Origin: Ligustrum vulgare
Taxonomy: Eukaryota > Streptophyta > Magnoliopsida > Lamiales > Oleaceae
Assembly (NCBI GenBank): GCA_963555705.1
Contig: OY743187.1
Coordinates: 14,336,133 to 14,400,132 of the forward strand
Reading direction: 5' to 3'
Length of the DNA stretch: 64,000 nt
Below the pieces are notes generated by a model. The model was not told the origin of the DNA. It was given only the letters and a program-made list of their open reading frames with translations, and searched no databases. The translations under genes and the position numbers were made by a program. Shown in pieces: positions 30,700-42,999 of the stretch (position 1 is its first letter; the number at the start of each line of letters is the position of its first letter).

Positions 30700-33347
30700 A
30701 CTTATGAGCTTAATTAGACAGAGGAGGAGACTTGAGGGAGTAAATTGCAAATTTCAAAAGATTAAATCTTAATCCTAAACCTAATTACTAAACTTACATC
30801 AGATTCGTCCTTCTCGCCTCACTCCCTCGCCATTCATCTCTCGTCTCTCCGCCTCGGTCTCTCTCTCTCTCTCGCCCTCACCGAACCTCCCCCTTACGGC
30901 GCACATCGGCGACCACCGCTGCCCGCCCCTCCCTCTCACCGTAAGTGCAGCCCCTGCCCCCTCATACACGCACCCACTTTCACACACACACACATATTTC
31001 GATATACACATGTATATATATAGATTTCTATGTAAATAACGTTTATGTATATATCTTTTACATAAAATTTCAGATCTTAAAGGTTAATTTCAGATTTTTT
31101 TTGTTTGTTAAAATCGATGGGTAAGGTGCTTAGGTGTAGGTATATATTATTATGTATGTATAGGTGTATGTAAATATGTAAATTTCGGATTTTTATGTGG
31201 GCATATATACAAATTCAGATTTTGGGAGTTATTTTCAAATTTTTGATGCTAATTTCAATGGGTAATGTGTATGTATGTATATATGTATATATTGACTTTT
31301 GTGTGTGTAAGGAATCATGAATTACATAATTAGGTTAATTGAAATTTTTAGTTAATCTTCGAGTAATTCTGTAAATATCAAATTTTGGGGAAAGTAATAT
31401 AAATGAGTTTTTAACTTTCGGTTTTGGAAAAGAATGATAAAGGTATGTAGATTAATTTTCAGATTTTAGAAATTTAGGAATTTATTAGTTTAAATTGAGT
31501 TTGTGTTTAAATTTGTGAATTTATAGCTTATAACTTAAAAATCATTTTCTTGGAATGAGTATTGTCTAGTTTTGACTCGTGTAAATTTATATGTAAGAAA
31601 GATTTCAAATTTTCTTTGAATCTAATATATTACTTTGAATATGATATTATATGTGTTAAGACATGGCTTAAGGACACGTTTGAGTAAATTGTGAGTTACA
31701 TAGAAGTCTTAACCTCGGTTAGGAGTTGGAAATGTGTTTGTGAACTAAAAGTTATATTTTGTTAATGAATGGAAATAATTAGGACATTGGTACATTGGCG
31801 TTGTGGGCAACCAAGACTCACACATATATTAAAGTAAAGTGAATACTAAGGACTACATGTAAGTAAACTTCCCCCTATTTTTATCAAAGTTGAATGTAAA
31901 TGTGAAATTAATGTGTAAACGACTGTCTTGCAACTTACTTGCTTTGATGAATTTCATTTACTTTATGAAAGTATATGTTATTAAGAAGAATGTTCAAGCA
32001 TGGACGTTATCATGTCATTGCATCATCAAGCATGCATTGACATCGAAATTGGGAAGTCAAATATTTTTAAATGAAAGGAATGTGCAAGTTTGTTCAAAAG
32101 TTATGTATCCCAAATGAAAGGAATGTGTCGGGGTGCAAGTTTGTTCAAAAGTTATGTATCCCAAGTTTTTTTTTTTTTTTGAAAGAATGGGTGTACTTCT
32201 AAGTCATGAAAGATGCAAGTGGGAAATGGGGCGCGGGTGACCGGCGAACCCGAATGTAATGAGCCGCTTTGCGGTGGAATAAATGTTAAACGCTTTACGA
32301 TTTTACTTGTAAATGTGATCTAGTTCCAAATAAGAATTGGCCACTGTTATCTGATTGACTAGAAGTTTCATCAAGTGAGCTCACGATGGAAATGTTAAGT
32401 AAAAGTTTTGAAATGTTAAGTGAAAGTTTGAAAAGTGTGAAAGTTGTGAGAGGTTAAAGTGAATGGGGATACATACTTCAAATTTTTAAAGCATTTCATG
32501 TCATAAGCATGCATCACGTGCATAAGTTTACTTACTGAGCTCTAGCTCACCACAATCCCTCCCCAACATTTCAGGTGATGAAAGCTAGATGACATGAGGA
32601 GAGCACTTGGTGGTTGACTCAGACAGTACCGCTGTCATTTTTGAAATAAAGTTAAATTTACTTAAGTCATCATCTAAATTATTTCTCATTCATTTTATTG
32701 ATTATGGTTTGGTTGAAGTTAGCTTCGAATGAAGAATGGTGTCGCTTTAATGATTTAACTACTTACTATTTCATTTGTCAATGTCTATTGTTTTTGGAAA
32801 TTTTATGTTGAGGAGTTTGGGGATTGAATGAATTGGTTTTGGCGATGATGAATGTAGTTGAGATGACATGAGGAGAGCACTTGGTGGTTGACTCAGACAG
32901 TACCGCTGTCATTTTTGAAATAAAGTTAAATTTACTTAAGTTATCATCTAAATTATTTCTCATTCATTTTATTGATTATGGTTTGGTTGAAGTTAGCTTC
33001 GAATGAAGAATGGTGTCGCTTTAATGATTTAACTACTTACTATTTCATTTGTCAATGTCTATTGTCTTTTAAAATTTTATGTTGAGGAGTTTGGGGATTG
33101 AATGAATTGGTTTTGGTGATGATGAATGTGGTTGAGATGTGGTTGATCTTGTTTAAATTATTATGTCGGTTATGTTGTTTCTCTACAGGTTGGTTAAATT
33201 CAATTTATGGAGGAGACTCTGCCAAATTTCTGTAAAATTTTATAATAGATAAATGAAAATTTTAATGTTTAAACGATTTATTTCCGCATATAATGTGAAT
33301 GGAAGTTAACACGCCTAGATTTTAGATTTTTAAACTTGGGGTGTTAC
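30700..33347. mobile_element. Chromovirus-type LTR-like sequence (boundaries uncertain)
   Basis: It contains a CT-rich leader-like stretch (30805-30960), long AT-rich sequence, TTACTTACTGAGCTCTAGCTC and the 3' terminus CTTGGGGTGTTAC. From memory these are features of Ty3/gypsy chromovirus LTRs. No protein domain is present. The terminal TGTTAC is interrupted by the solo LTR at 33348, whose target duplication restores GTTACA. The left border is not identified; the CT-rich part could instead be an unrelated 5' leader. Confidence 0.4.
32587..33134. repeat. 274-bp tandem duplication
   Basis: Copy 1 at 32587-32860 and copy 2 at 32861-33134 both begin AGATGACATGAGGAGAGCAC and share CAGACAGTACCGCTGTC and GAAGAATGGTGTCGCTTTAA. 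Only a few substitutions separate them. A shorter tandem repeat of about 50 bp (AAAGGAATGTG...TATGTATCCCAA) lies at 32071-32165. Confidence 0.9.
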
Positions 33348-34029
33348 TGTTGAATCCGGATTTTGTGGCCCAAAGAAAAGTACAGTGATCCACCAGCTAA
33401 GGCCCAATAGTGGCCCAACGGACCTTGACCCACAGCTGAGGCCTGGAATATCACCTTGAGATGAATGCCGAGGTAGTATGTCAAGCAAACCTCTTTAGCC
33501 GACCTGGTTAACGCCCCAGCCTATGTGCTTTATACTCAGCCAGGGCGCTTTATGGCGTTGACCAGAAGAGAGAGATGGAGTCAGTGATGGGACACTGCCT
33601 TTACCCAGACGTAACAGGCGCCCATCCCCTACGAAATGTAGCAATGATTACGGTTGAAAAGCAAGATTGTCACATCCATAAGCTAGGGTGATGACAAGTG
33701 TAAAGTATGCCACGTGTCGTAATCCAAGACAAGAAGTTCCTCTATAAATGAAGCACAATTGTCTCCAAGTTGGGGGTTAGCATTTTCTCACTCTTAACTC
33801 TATACTTCTCTCACTCCCTTTTCTCTCTTCTACACATTTATATTTCCCGCACCCAATATATATATTTGCCCAAAATGAGTACTGACTTAAGCATCGGAGT
33901 GTAAACGGGAGCCACCTCGGCCCCCTTTGCAAACTGATTGTTTGTCACAGTGCGCAGGAGATCTACGTGTTCAAGAGGGAGGAGCTGAGACGTGTTGGTC
34001 CAAGGTCCATCCGGATTTTGTGATCAACA
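33348..34029. mobile_element. Gypsy-type solo LTR with 5-bp target duplication
   Basis: The 682-bp LTR begins TGTTGAATCCGGATTTTG and ends GGATTTTGTGATCAACA, flanked by GTTAC at 33343-33347 and 34030-34034. It has a TATA box (CTATAAATGAAG) followed by ATGAGTACTGACTTAAGCATC and CCACCTCGGCCCCC. No primer-binding site or gag-pol follows, so it is a solo LTR. It is inserted at the end of the older LTR-like sequence. Confidence 0.9.
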
Positions 34030-34069
34030 GTTACAGTTCTCTAATCAAATGTCGAGAGTTGATCGCTAA

Positions 34070-34833
34070 ATTTTGGATTAATTGTTTTAATAATTACTGA
34101 ATGTATGTAAATGTCGAGTTTTAACCACTAAACCTATCAAAATAGTAGATGTTAGTCATTGACTTAACTTTTGAAACGAAGTCCTTGTTTGATGTAGATA
34201 GTTTTTGATAAAAAGTTGGGTTTTGAAAATTTAATGGTTAAAAAGTGGTTTGAAAAGTAAAAAATTGTGGGTTTGACTTTTTTTTATGGTTGAAATTGAT
34301 TACTGTAGAAAGAAATTGTATTTTTTATGAAAAAGAATGGGGATCAAACAAGGGCAAAATTGACAACGTGATAGACAAAATGTACATGTGGCATCATGTC
34401 AATTTCAGCCGATCAATCACGATACACCAAATTACAACGTAAGAAAATTTTAAAAATGTCATCGATTAGTCACTAAACTTTTAAATTATCACTTATATAC
34501 AACGAACAAATCAACAGTTATAAATATTTTTAAAATATTAGTGACTAATCGGAGACATTCTTAAAAAATTTACTTAACAATTTGGTGTGTCGTGATTGGT
34601 AGGTTGAATGTAACGGGCATTCTGTCAGCCACGTCGTCAATTCTGTTACGAAAGTTCAATCGATGACTAACATTTTGATAAATTTAGTGATCAAAACTCG
34701 ACATTTATAGTTTAGTGACTGGTCGAAGACCTTTACATAAGTTCAATAATCAAATCTCAATGCTTTAAAATTTAGTGATCAATTGAAGATATAGGTATAA
34801 GCTCAGTGATCATTGAAACAATTAACTCAAAAT
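34070..34833. mobile_element. Long inverted-repeat element, non-coding
   Basis: The left arm (TTTTGGATTAATTGTTTTAATAA, then AAATGTCGAGTTTTAACCACT) pairs with the right arm (AACTCGACATTTATAG and AAACAATTAACTCAAAA). The centre near 34490 also pairs (CGATTAGTCACTAAAC / GTGACTAATCGG). A Tourist-like MITE (34181-34355; CCTTGTTTGATG ... ATCAAACAAGGGC) is inserted in the left arm. No target duplication was resolved. Confidence 0.7.
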
Positions 34834-35198
34834 AATTTGCTCTCAATATTTTTTTACCAACTAGCCTCCATTTGTAATAATAAATAACAAAAATCAACCA
34901 ATTTCATTCTCATATTTTATGAAACCATAATTTTTTCAATCATATATCTTATCAATTTTTATTAAAACTTATTAAAAATAGGATTTTAATCTCCACTAAA
35001 CAAGGTTTAAATATATGTGTTCTTTTAAGGAATCATTGCAAATTATAATTTAATTTATAATGTACACAATTTTTCAAATCACTTTTTAACTACACACATT
35101 TTTTCTCTCTACCATTCAAACACATAATTTAGCAAAAAAAACACAAATAAATCACAATATAATCTACAAACAGTCGTCAAATACATCCTAAAAATACA

Positions 35199-35578
35199 AG
35201 TGTGAATTTGTTCGTCATCACAAAAGAGGGTTATGGTGACCCTCTTTTTGTGAGGGTAAAATATTGTAAATACACGTGTATAAAATTAATAAATGTGAAA
35301 TTTTTCTGTCCATGTATTCTATTCATCGAGATGTTCAATATGAGTATAATCTTGATATATAGTTTTTGTTATTTCAAAAGTTACTTATTTTACAAATAAT
35401 TAAATAATTTATCACTAAAAATAAATAATTTTTATAATAGCAAAAGTTATATAGCAAGACTGTACTCATACAAAATGTCTCGATGTATAGTATAATATAG
35501 GCAGAAAATTTGTTAGTTTATACAAATTTTAATATATGCATTTAACTCTCTTTTGTCAGGGTGAACAAATTCACACTC
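35199..35578. repeat. MITE with 35-bp terminal inverted repeats
   Basis: The left end AGTGTGAATTTGTTCGTCA and right end GGGTGAACAAATTCACACT are inverted, continuing into CAAAAGAGGGTTA / TAACTCTCTTTTG. It is about 380 bp, AT-rich and non-coding. Superfamily is not assigned because the target duplication is unclear. Confidence 0.7.
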
Positions 35579-35620
35579 CTAAATCATCATTGAAAAAGAT
35601 ATTGACACTCTTAATCTAAT

Positions 35621-35784
35621 GATCTGTTTTGTTAAAAATTTTGTGTTTAAAAATATATTTTTTTATATTTTCGAAATAAAATATGTGGTTAGAAAATTAA
35701 AAGAGAAATGTTTGTAGTTGAAAAATGGTTTTGGGAAATTGTGTTGTAAAAATATAGTTTTAAGTACATTTGCCAAGCAGAGGC
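35621..35784. repeat. Tourist-like MITE copy
   Basis: Left GATCTGTTTTG and right CAAGCAGAGGC ends, with TAA following at 35785-35787. It shares the interior GTTTAAAAATATA, AAAATATGTGGTTAGAAAA and GAAATTGTG blocks. Confidence 0.65.
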
Positions 35785-37514
35785 TAATTTTGCCCTGCTT
35801 GATATAGATTATAATTAGATTTTTAGTAAATCTTGATAAAAGTTTATGGGATTTATAGTTCAAAAGTTGTGGATTTATAAAATGTGTGGTTAAAATTAAT
35901 TATTAACTTAACTTCAAATTGAAATCAGATTTTAATCAAAATCAAACATAAACTTAATTTGAAACTATTTATTAAAGAGCTTAATCAAATATAATATATT
36001 TGATAAATGATATCCTCTCAATATTTCTTTATCAAATAGTCTTAACTTGTAAAATAAAATACAATAAATAACAATCTCAAATGTTTAAAATACTCTCATC
36101 ATTGGAAATACATTAACAGCCTTATCAATCTAATTAAATTTTACGTAATTCACGTATACACAAATTCTCGATACATTCTTCCTCTTCAACGGTCCGTGAT
36201 GGCTACACTAGAATTATATCCTTTATATACTTCTTTTGGACATTGGAAAAAGTTGTTTATCTTATCACTTACATAGAAAATTTTCAATTAAGTTTAAAGA
36301 AAAAAATGTATGTATTTTTAGAAATCTCATTTACATTGTACTTTTATAATTGATATGTTGGAATATTTTGTGTATCAGTCATGCTAAGGGAACATAATAT
36401 TTGACATAAAGTTTTACACCTGTACACATGACAGCAATCTATTATTTACCCATCACATCAACTCCAAAATCAACAACACACAAAAATTCGGTAGTTTAAA
36501 GGGGGCAATGAAGGGTGACAAAGTAGCATTTTCCTTTTGTGTATTGTGACGTCAAAGAGGTAGAATAATTTATATGAAATTTGTACCGAAAATGGACAGA
36601 GTAACGACGAGAAAACAAAAAGAAGAAAGGAGAAGAGAAGAAATGTGACAAAGTCAAGGTAAGTGTTGAACACTTTGTCTTTAAGTCGAATTTGCACTGT
36701 AACGGTGTCTATGAATTATGACAATCAACTCCCAGAGAAATCTAAATTCTCAGGCGTTTCCCCTGAGCCCCCACCGTCCCACGAGGGGCACTGCACCCTC
36801 GACCCTCTCGACCTAATCGGGCAGGTCGATCTCCGTTTTTGAGCCCTGAAGTGACGAAGTGGTAAACTAATTTGCCTAAACGGATTGGGTCGAATTTGAG
36901 TATTTAGCCGAAGTCGATGCGAAATCACTTTTAATCGATTTTCAATATTTAACTAATTTCTCGATTTATTAAACCAATATCCAACCTGATATAGTGTTTA
37001 ATAATATTTTAGTTTATGTTATTTTCGTATTTGGTGTATTTTTTGTGTTATCTACAATTATTGGAAGATAATAGCTATTCAACAATTATGTAATATATAC
37101 TGGTTGAACGTCGTGCGATGCACGACCCCTGCGTCATATGGTGCAATAATGATTGATTGATATGGCGACTATATTTGTACAAAATGAAAGAGTGTCAGCA
37201 AAAAAAATGAACAAAACGATTGGAGAGGAAATAATTAGCATAATGAGGCAATCTTTGATAAAAATTCTTTCTCTAAATTTTTCACTTGATCAAGAATGTA
37301 AACCACCTGCTCAATTTAACAAAATTCTTAATCCTAAACTTCCCTATAATGATGCCAATGACAATCAAAGTAATAATTAGTTAAAAGACAAATTGCATCG
37401 TGTATAGCTGCACCTGTCCTCAATTATCAAGCAATTCGAGGACATCCAACATCATCATGTGGCTACCCACTGAGTTTTCTTCGCAGCGAGGAACCCAGCA
37501 CTCATAGAATACAT
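35785..37514. other. Intergenic AT-rich sequence
   Basis: No supported gene. A GC-richer patch at 36735-36900 contains short open frames on the minus strand without recognisable similarity. At 37112-37125 a CGTGCGATGCACG palindrome recurs (also at 46758-46770 and, shortened, at 47126-47137), discussed under the Helitron-like terminus. Confidence 0.4.
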
Positions 37515-37516
37515 AC

Positions 37517-40028
37517 CCTGCTGGACTGCTCTCCTATCAAAATCTCTTACTCTGCAGTCATTTGTTGAAGCTATAAAATGAATTGCACCACTGAAAAGAA
37601 AATAAGAGAATGCTTAGGGGAATTTTCCAATAATAAATATTCAGTAAAAAGGGGTCAACTTTATGCAAAGCAATAGTATTGAGCTAAAACAGTTAAAAAA
37701 GTAAACTGGATACTGAAACATAATACCAAACTCGAGAATAAGATTCTTCAAACTATAAATTATCTTAAAATCAAGCTATAAATTATCTTAAAATCAATAT
37801 TATCATTACAAAAATGGGAAAATAGTAAATTTGTAAAAGAACAAAAAGGTGAAAGCGATACAATCGAAGGCAGGCCAATAACTTTTTTAATTCATTTAGA
37901 GCTCCTAAGATGCATGATAAGTGTATTTTATGCACTTATTTGTATGTCTAAATTAAAAGAAATTATTGTCGTTTTAGAATATATGCTATTTAATTTATGT
38001 TTATTTGTTTACTTTATAGAAAATATCTCAAAAGGCGAAGAATGAAGCAATTAATGGAAAAATGACACAATTGGATGTTAATTGGAGCTTAATTGAACAA
38101 ATGAGAGATATGTGATAACAACCGAGAAAGATTCATGGTGTCAAAGTGAACAAATCAGAGGTTGCAGGATATAATTGAAGGAATTGAGAGCTTAAACGGG
38201 CAAATCAAGAAGAATTTAAAGTTTGGGGATCAAATCGCAACAATTGAAAGTTGAGGATTGAATGTGCAATTAAAAGTCAGGGACCAATTTACACAGCCGA
38301 GAAAAGATGGAAATCGCGATCGTTGGATATATACCACGCGATCACCTGAAGATACAAAATAGTAACCCGAGAGTTTTAACGAATTCCACGCGATCGCTAG
38401 GGTTGAAGGCACGCAATCGCGCTCTTATCCGGCTGGGCAGACTGTAGGTTTTTTCTCGCGATTTTCAACAGAATTCTCTCTTACTTGACCTAGATTTCTC
38501 CAAAACCCATATATACAACACATGAGGCACGAGATTCAGGACCTTTGCCTCGCCATAGAACGAGCTACAATCAAGTTTTTCACGTCAAATTCTTGGGAGA
38601 TCGGAGCATTGCAAAGGGGCGAGACTTGGAGATACTTGAAGAATTGATAATTGGTGCAATCTTTCCATTCTTCTTTTATATTTTCAATGAACATCATTAT
38701 ATTTTGTTTTTGCTATTTAAATATGATGTGTAGCTAAATTCTACGTTGGGATGAACGATGTAACCTAGTTAATTATTGTAATTCCATATTCATTGTTTTA
38801 ACGCTTCAATGCATGTGTTGATTTATTATTGCGTTTACTGCGTGAATAAACTGGCCACTCTTTTATGATTTAATGTGTTATTTTCATAATTCGAGAGGAG
38901 AGTTAAAAACATAGATTTAGGTAATAAACCCGGTAATTGAACGAAAGATAGAGATATACTCTTGTTATTATTGCGATCGTGTTTGAATTTTTGTGTGTAA
39001 TGCATCTAGATAAGGAATATTCGGACCCGCTGTAGAGATACAAGGTTGACTTATTTAGGTAGGATTGATTTAAACTCGAGAGAGGAATCTCAATTTGAGT
39101 TAGTGAATTCGATCGAACACATTTTAGTGAGTTCGATCGAACACATATTTAGAAAATAGAACCTGGAATTGGAATTGATTTAATTGGCTAGGTGAATTCG
39201 TGAATCCCAACTACCTTACAATCGTTTTTAAAAACAAAAGCAATTTCGCAATTTTATTTCTTTAGTTTAATTCTTTAGTTGTAGTTAACAATCACAAACA
39301 AATTCACCCGTTCAAATAGAGTTAGGAACTAACACATTTCGGTACTTAATAGCAGTCCTCGTGGGAACGATAATCCGGACTCCAAGGTCCACTATATTAC
39401 TTCTCACGACCCGTGCACTTGCAGGGTATTTCGCATCGCGAGATATCGGTGAACAATGCACCAAGAAGCTGGTGCTTATAGGAGCTTGGATGCATTAACC
39501 ATCATTACTCTATTATAAGGTACGCCTATATTTCTTTTAGACGCCTTTCAAACAAAATAATCAGAAGTAAGACACTTTGAGTTAAGGAAATCTTAGAGAC
39601 ATTTGACATCTAATATTATTGATTCTGTAAAATTATCAGCAAGCTTAAACCTACATCAAGCAATCCTCAAAAGTACTGATATGATGTATACAAATAGAAT
39701 ATCAGGAAGGACCAACAGTAGGGATTCCATGTGAAACAAAATGGTTGATAACACAAACAATTAAGAAAGGTAATATCTATCAAAATGAAACCAACAAACA
39801 TATGCCATTGGCTTGTCATCAGGGTGCAGTTGCATTTCATCAATAAACTTCAGTGTGAAAATGATAAATCGAAATATATAATTTATTATTCAATAGCACA
39901 TTAAAAGAGGAGGGACCGGAAGGGGTAAAAGACAAAAGCTGATACTAACCATTGCTGTAAAAGTGAGTATATTTGACTTCAAATCAGGCTCTTCAAAATG
40001 AATAAATGTGGCATCACTTCCTAGACCA
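37517..40028 (-). pseudogene. Possible exons of an unidentified gene, split by a solo LTR
   Basis: On the minus strand, 39950-40028 has GT/AG-type borders and reads GLGSDATFIHFEEPDLKSN. After tcttttcag, 37517-37590 reads GAIHFIASTNDCRVRDFDRR, which faintly resembles a WD40 repeat (HFIASTNDCRVRDFD). A third coding-like patch near 39800-39850 reads FIDEMQLHPDDKPMAYV. No complete frame can be assembled, and a 1.5-kb solo LTR sits between them. I treat this as a weak pseudogene hypothesis. Confidence 0.22.
37915..39455. mobile_element. Long solo LTR (Athila/Ogre-like gypsy) with 5-bp target duplication
   Basis: The 1541-bp LTR begins TGATAAGTGTATTTTATGCAC and ends ATATCGGTGAACA, flanked by ATGCA at 37910-37914 and 39456-39460. 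The 3' part carries CCTCGTGGGAACGATAATCC and CACGACCCGTGCACTTGC, typical as I recall of Athila-type LTR ends. No internal domain follows. Confidence 0.85.
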
Positions 40029-42578
40029 CTTATGTGCATAAAAATGTTGTGATTTAGACAGTAAGTTTTAAGAGGAAGGGTAAAATAAAATAAATGAAAT
40101 GGTGTGTGGTGGTAGTTTCTAAAATTTTAGATGCTTTAAATCTCTATAGCAATGAAGCATTGAAGATAAACTTGGTGAAAAAAATGCTCGTCGAGCGTTA
40201 TACAACTTGGAGGATTAATACTTTACTAATTCAACAAGTTAAATTTACTTATCCCAAATATGGTTTACCATTTGATAATGTCTAATTGTAATATTTATCA
40301 TGTAATTTTCGTGGATTTTGAATTTTTTTACAAGTTATCCTTAACAGTAGTCTCTTGTAAGGACAACTGTTGTGTTTTGATGAATTGGTTGAGAATGGCC
40401 CAAGTTTTTAAAACGAAATAAAAACAATTTTTCTTTCACTAAAAATTTGTGTCAACTAAGCTGACAAAAGATTGCAGATTTGCAGGTTATTCTAAAAGAA
40501 AATTACTGTCAATCCAAACATCTCTCTTTTCTTGAACCAATGAATAGATAGGCAAAAGCAATGTGGCACACTTGTCCTCCTTTTGGTAAATCAAGAATTT
40601 GAGCTACTTAACTCTTCATATTATGTTTTGCAGATAAATAAAGTTTCCAACAATAGTACTTCCATCATAATGAAGTATCCTAATTAAATACTAACAAGCC
40701 ATGCATCAAATTGTAGAAATATAATGAAAAGAACCCCTCTTGAATCCTGCCACCCTCCTCCCAAATAAAATTACAATGGCGATGATGATGACGACGACGA
40801 TGACATGATAGAGGGGAAGGAAAATTAAGCACCACAGTCGGTGGCTTTCATGACTGCATTCTAATTAGAGGTACTTTCAAAAACATGTGCCCTATAACTT
40901 TGACAATTTCACCAACATATGATCCAGGCTCCTAAAGGAGCTGATGTTTTTCCTTCAAGGACCTCACTGACCAAGATGTAATGACATAAGGTACATCCAA
41001 GTGAAGTTCATACATGTGATTAAGATGAAACAACACAAAGTTTATTATGCACTGAAATTTGCATAGATTATTTTTTCCCGTGGGATTAAAGTTAAAAAAT
41101 TTCAAATTTGAATCTGGAATATAGTGTAAAGCACAGAAATTTTAAGTGGGAAATTTCGTCAAACAATTGGTGGTCATATTCAATTTTTGCTCATAATCAC
41201 CAATTCAGGGGATCTTTCAACCCCAAATTTCTCAACAAAGTCACAATTTAGTTGCACTAATAGTTCTGAATTAAATCCTAAAAAGCCATTCTCCTTCTCA
41301 ATTGAAAATCAATCAAAAATTAATTCAACATAAACCCTAAAAATGGAATTTGGAGTGCGTTACCTTGTTGAAACAGTAAAATCAACTTTGAATCTTATAA
41401 AATAGATCTAGGCTTGGGGCTACCGATGATACACCAATCACCACACAAAACCTATTGAGCAAAAGCTGTGAACTTACAGGAGCTGGAATGGAACACTAAA
41501 GTGACAAATCAAGACCAGTCTTAGACAAACAAGGTCGGATTTGGGAACTAAAATACATATATGGAAGTCAAGTTGAAGAGAAAACAAACCGTGCATATAG
41601 ATTGCCAATAATGAAGGGCTGCTTTGTTTAAAAGCAGGGTCAAACAAAACTTCCATTTAAAAATATCCATTTGATAATTTATGAGTTCAATAGCCTCTTA
41701 GTTGGAAAAAATGAAAAAATGATTTATACAATTACCCAAATATCCTTGAGTGCAAAACAAAACCTAATTATTTCTTCCAATTGCCAAATGTGACCAGCTG
41801 CTGGGTCTCCTTCCTCTCCCACAAACAAACATTTTCGCGTCATCTCCCTGCTCTTCCCTCTTCTGGAACCAGCTGCACTTTCATATTTGAAACAAGAAAT
41901 ACATTGTCTTCCTTTGAGTAATAATCTTGTTAAAGTTTGGAAATCTATTTTGTAACATTGGTATTGGGCATTTGGAGAAGAAGAGAAGGTAAGTTTTAAT
42001 CTAAAAAATTCGTAATCATTTTATATAAGCAATGTCTGAATCATAACAGTGATGATGTATTTCTGAATCATAACATCGGTCTCTGTTATTCCTTCTTCAA
42101 GAATGGCAACTGCATTTCATTTTATCCAAATGGGTATTGTCATTTCCTTGAGTTATTGAAGGTCGAAAATCCATTTTACAACATTGATATTGGGCATTTG
42201 GGGAAGAAGAGAAGGTAAGGTTGAATTTGAACAATTCTTAACCATTTTATTCGAGCAATAGTTGAATCAGTTCCTATTGAAGTAATTTTGTTTTTATGAT
42301 GTTCATCTGCGCGCGTAACGATTTCAAAGTCGTTTTGTACATATTGATGTCGTTATCATGAATCTGTCATTGTCGTTCATTTTTCTTTTGTTTTTTAATA
42401 TAAAAGCGGAATTGATAAGTCCTTGTAATTCATATTTGTATTAGTTGAAGTAATATTTATGTTTTGGTCATATTGATATTGTTATAATGAATCTGAGAGC
42501 ATGTTTCTTTACATTTGTTTTTAGTTAGCAGTTAGAGTTTTTCTCATTCTCTTAAAAAAGTTATGTTGAATTGCAGTT
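39461..42578. other. Intergenic sequence, no supported gene
   Basis: Apart from the doubtful exon-like patches at 39800-40028, I see only AT-rich sequence. A (GAT/GAC)n-like microsatellite lies near 40778-40805. A dispersed direct repeat has copies at about 41937-41992 and 42173-42217, sharing ATTGGGCATTTGG and GAAGAAGAGAAGGTAAG. Confidence 0.45.
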
Positions 42579-42727
42579 ATGGACAATGTCGAGTCACTGA
42601 ATGATTTGCTTGAGAGTTCAACATCGTTCCACTTGATAAGAACTTGAAGTACATTGAATTTCTCCAAGGAAATATGGACGTGAATGCAATCGCTCGAAAT
42701 GCGTACCAATGTAGAGGAAGAAATTGA
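42579..42727 (+). pseudogene. Short coding-like fragment beside the dyad array
   Basis: After an acceptor-like attgcag, the ATG at 42579 gives MDNVESLNDLLESSTS. A one-base shift is needed to continue VPLDKNLKYIEFLQGNMD and NAIARNAYQCRGRN to TGA at 42725-42727. Composition is protein-like but I do not recognise it. It could be a captured gene fragment. Confidence 0.25.
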
Positions 42728-42941
42728 CCGTGGAGTTTTGGCATGGAACTTCGTGCCTTAGTTTGTATTGATGAATCTGGATTTTGTTTGTCTAGTTAAG
42801 AATCTTTTTGTGTTGTTGTTTATATGTGGAGGAAGAAATTGACCATGGAGTTATTGGCATGGAACTCGAGCCTTAGTTTGTAGTGATGAATCTGGATTTT
42901 GTTTATCTAATTAAGAATCTTTTTGTATAGTTGTTTATTTG
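42711..42941. repeat. 115-bp tandem duplication
   Basis: Copies start at 42711 (GTAGAGGAAGAAATTGACCG) and 42826 (GTGGAGGAAGAAATTGACCA). They share TGATGAATCTGGATTTTGTT and TTAAGAATCTTTTTGT. It lies immediately left of the dyad array. Confidence 0.85.
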
Positions 42942-42999
42942 TTTGGTTTGTATTAGGAACTATGTTTATCAATTTTTGTTGGAATAAGAATGATTGATT

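Noticed and set aside
30799..31011. Arg/Gly-rich minus-strand frame near 31 kb
   Set aside because: It is the complement of a CT-rich leader-like stretch; low-complexity and no homology.
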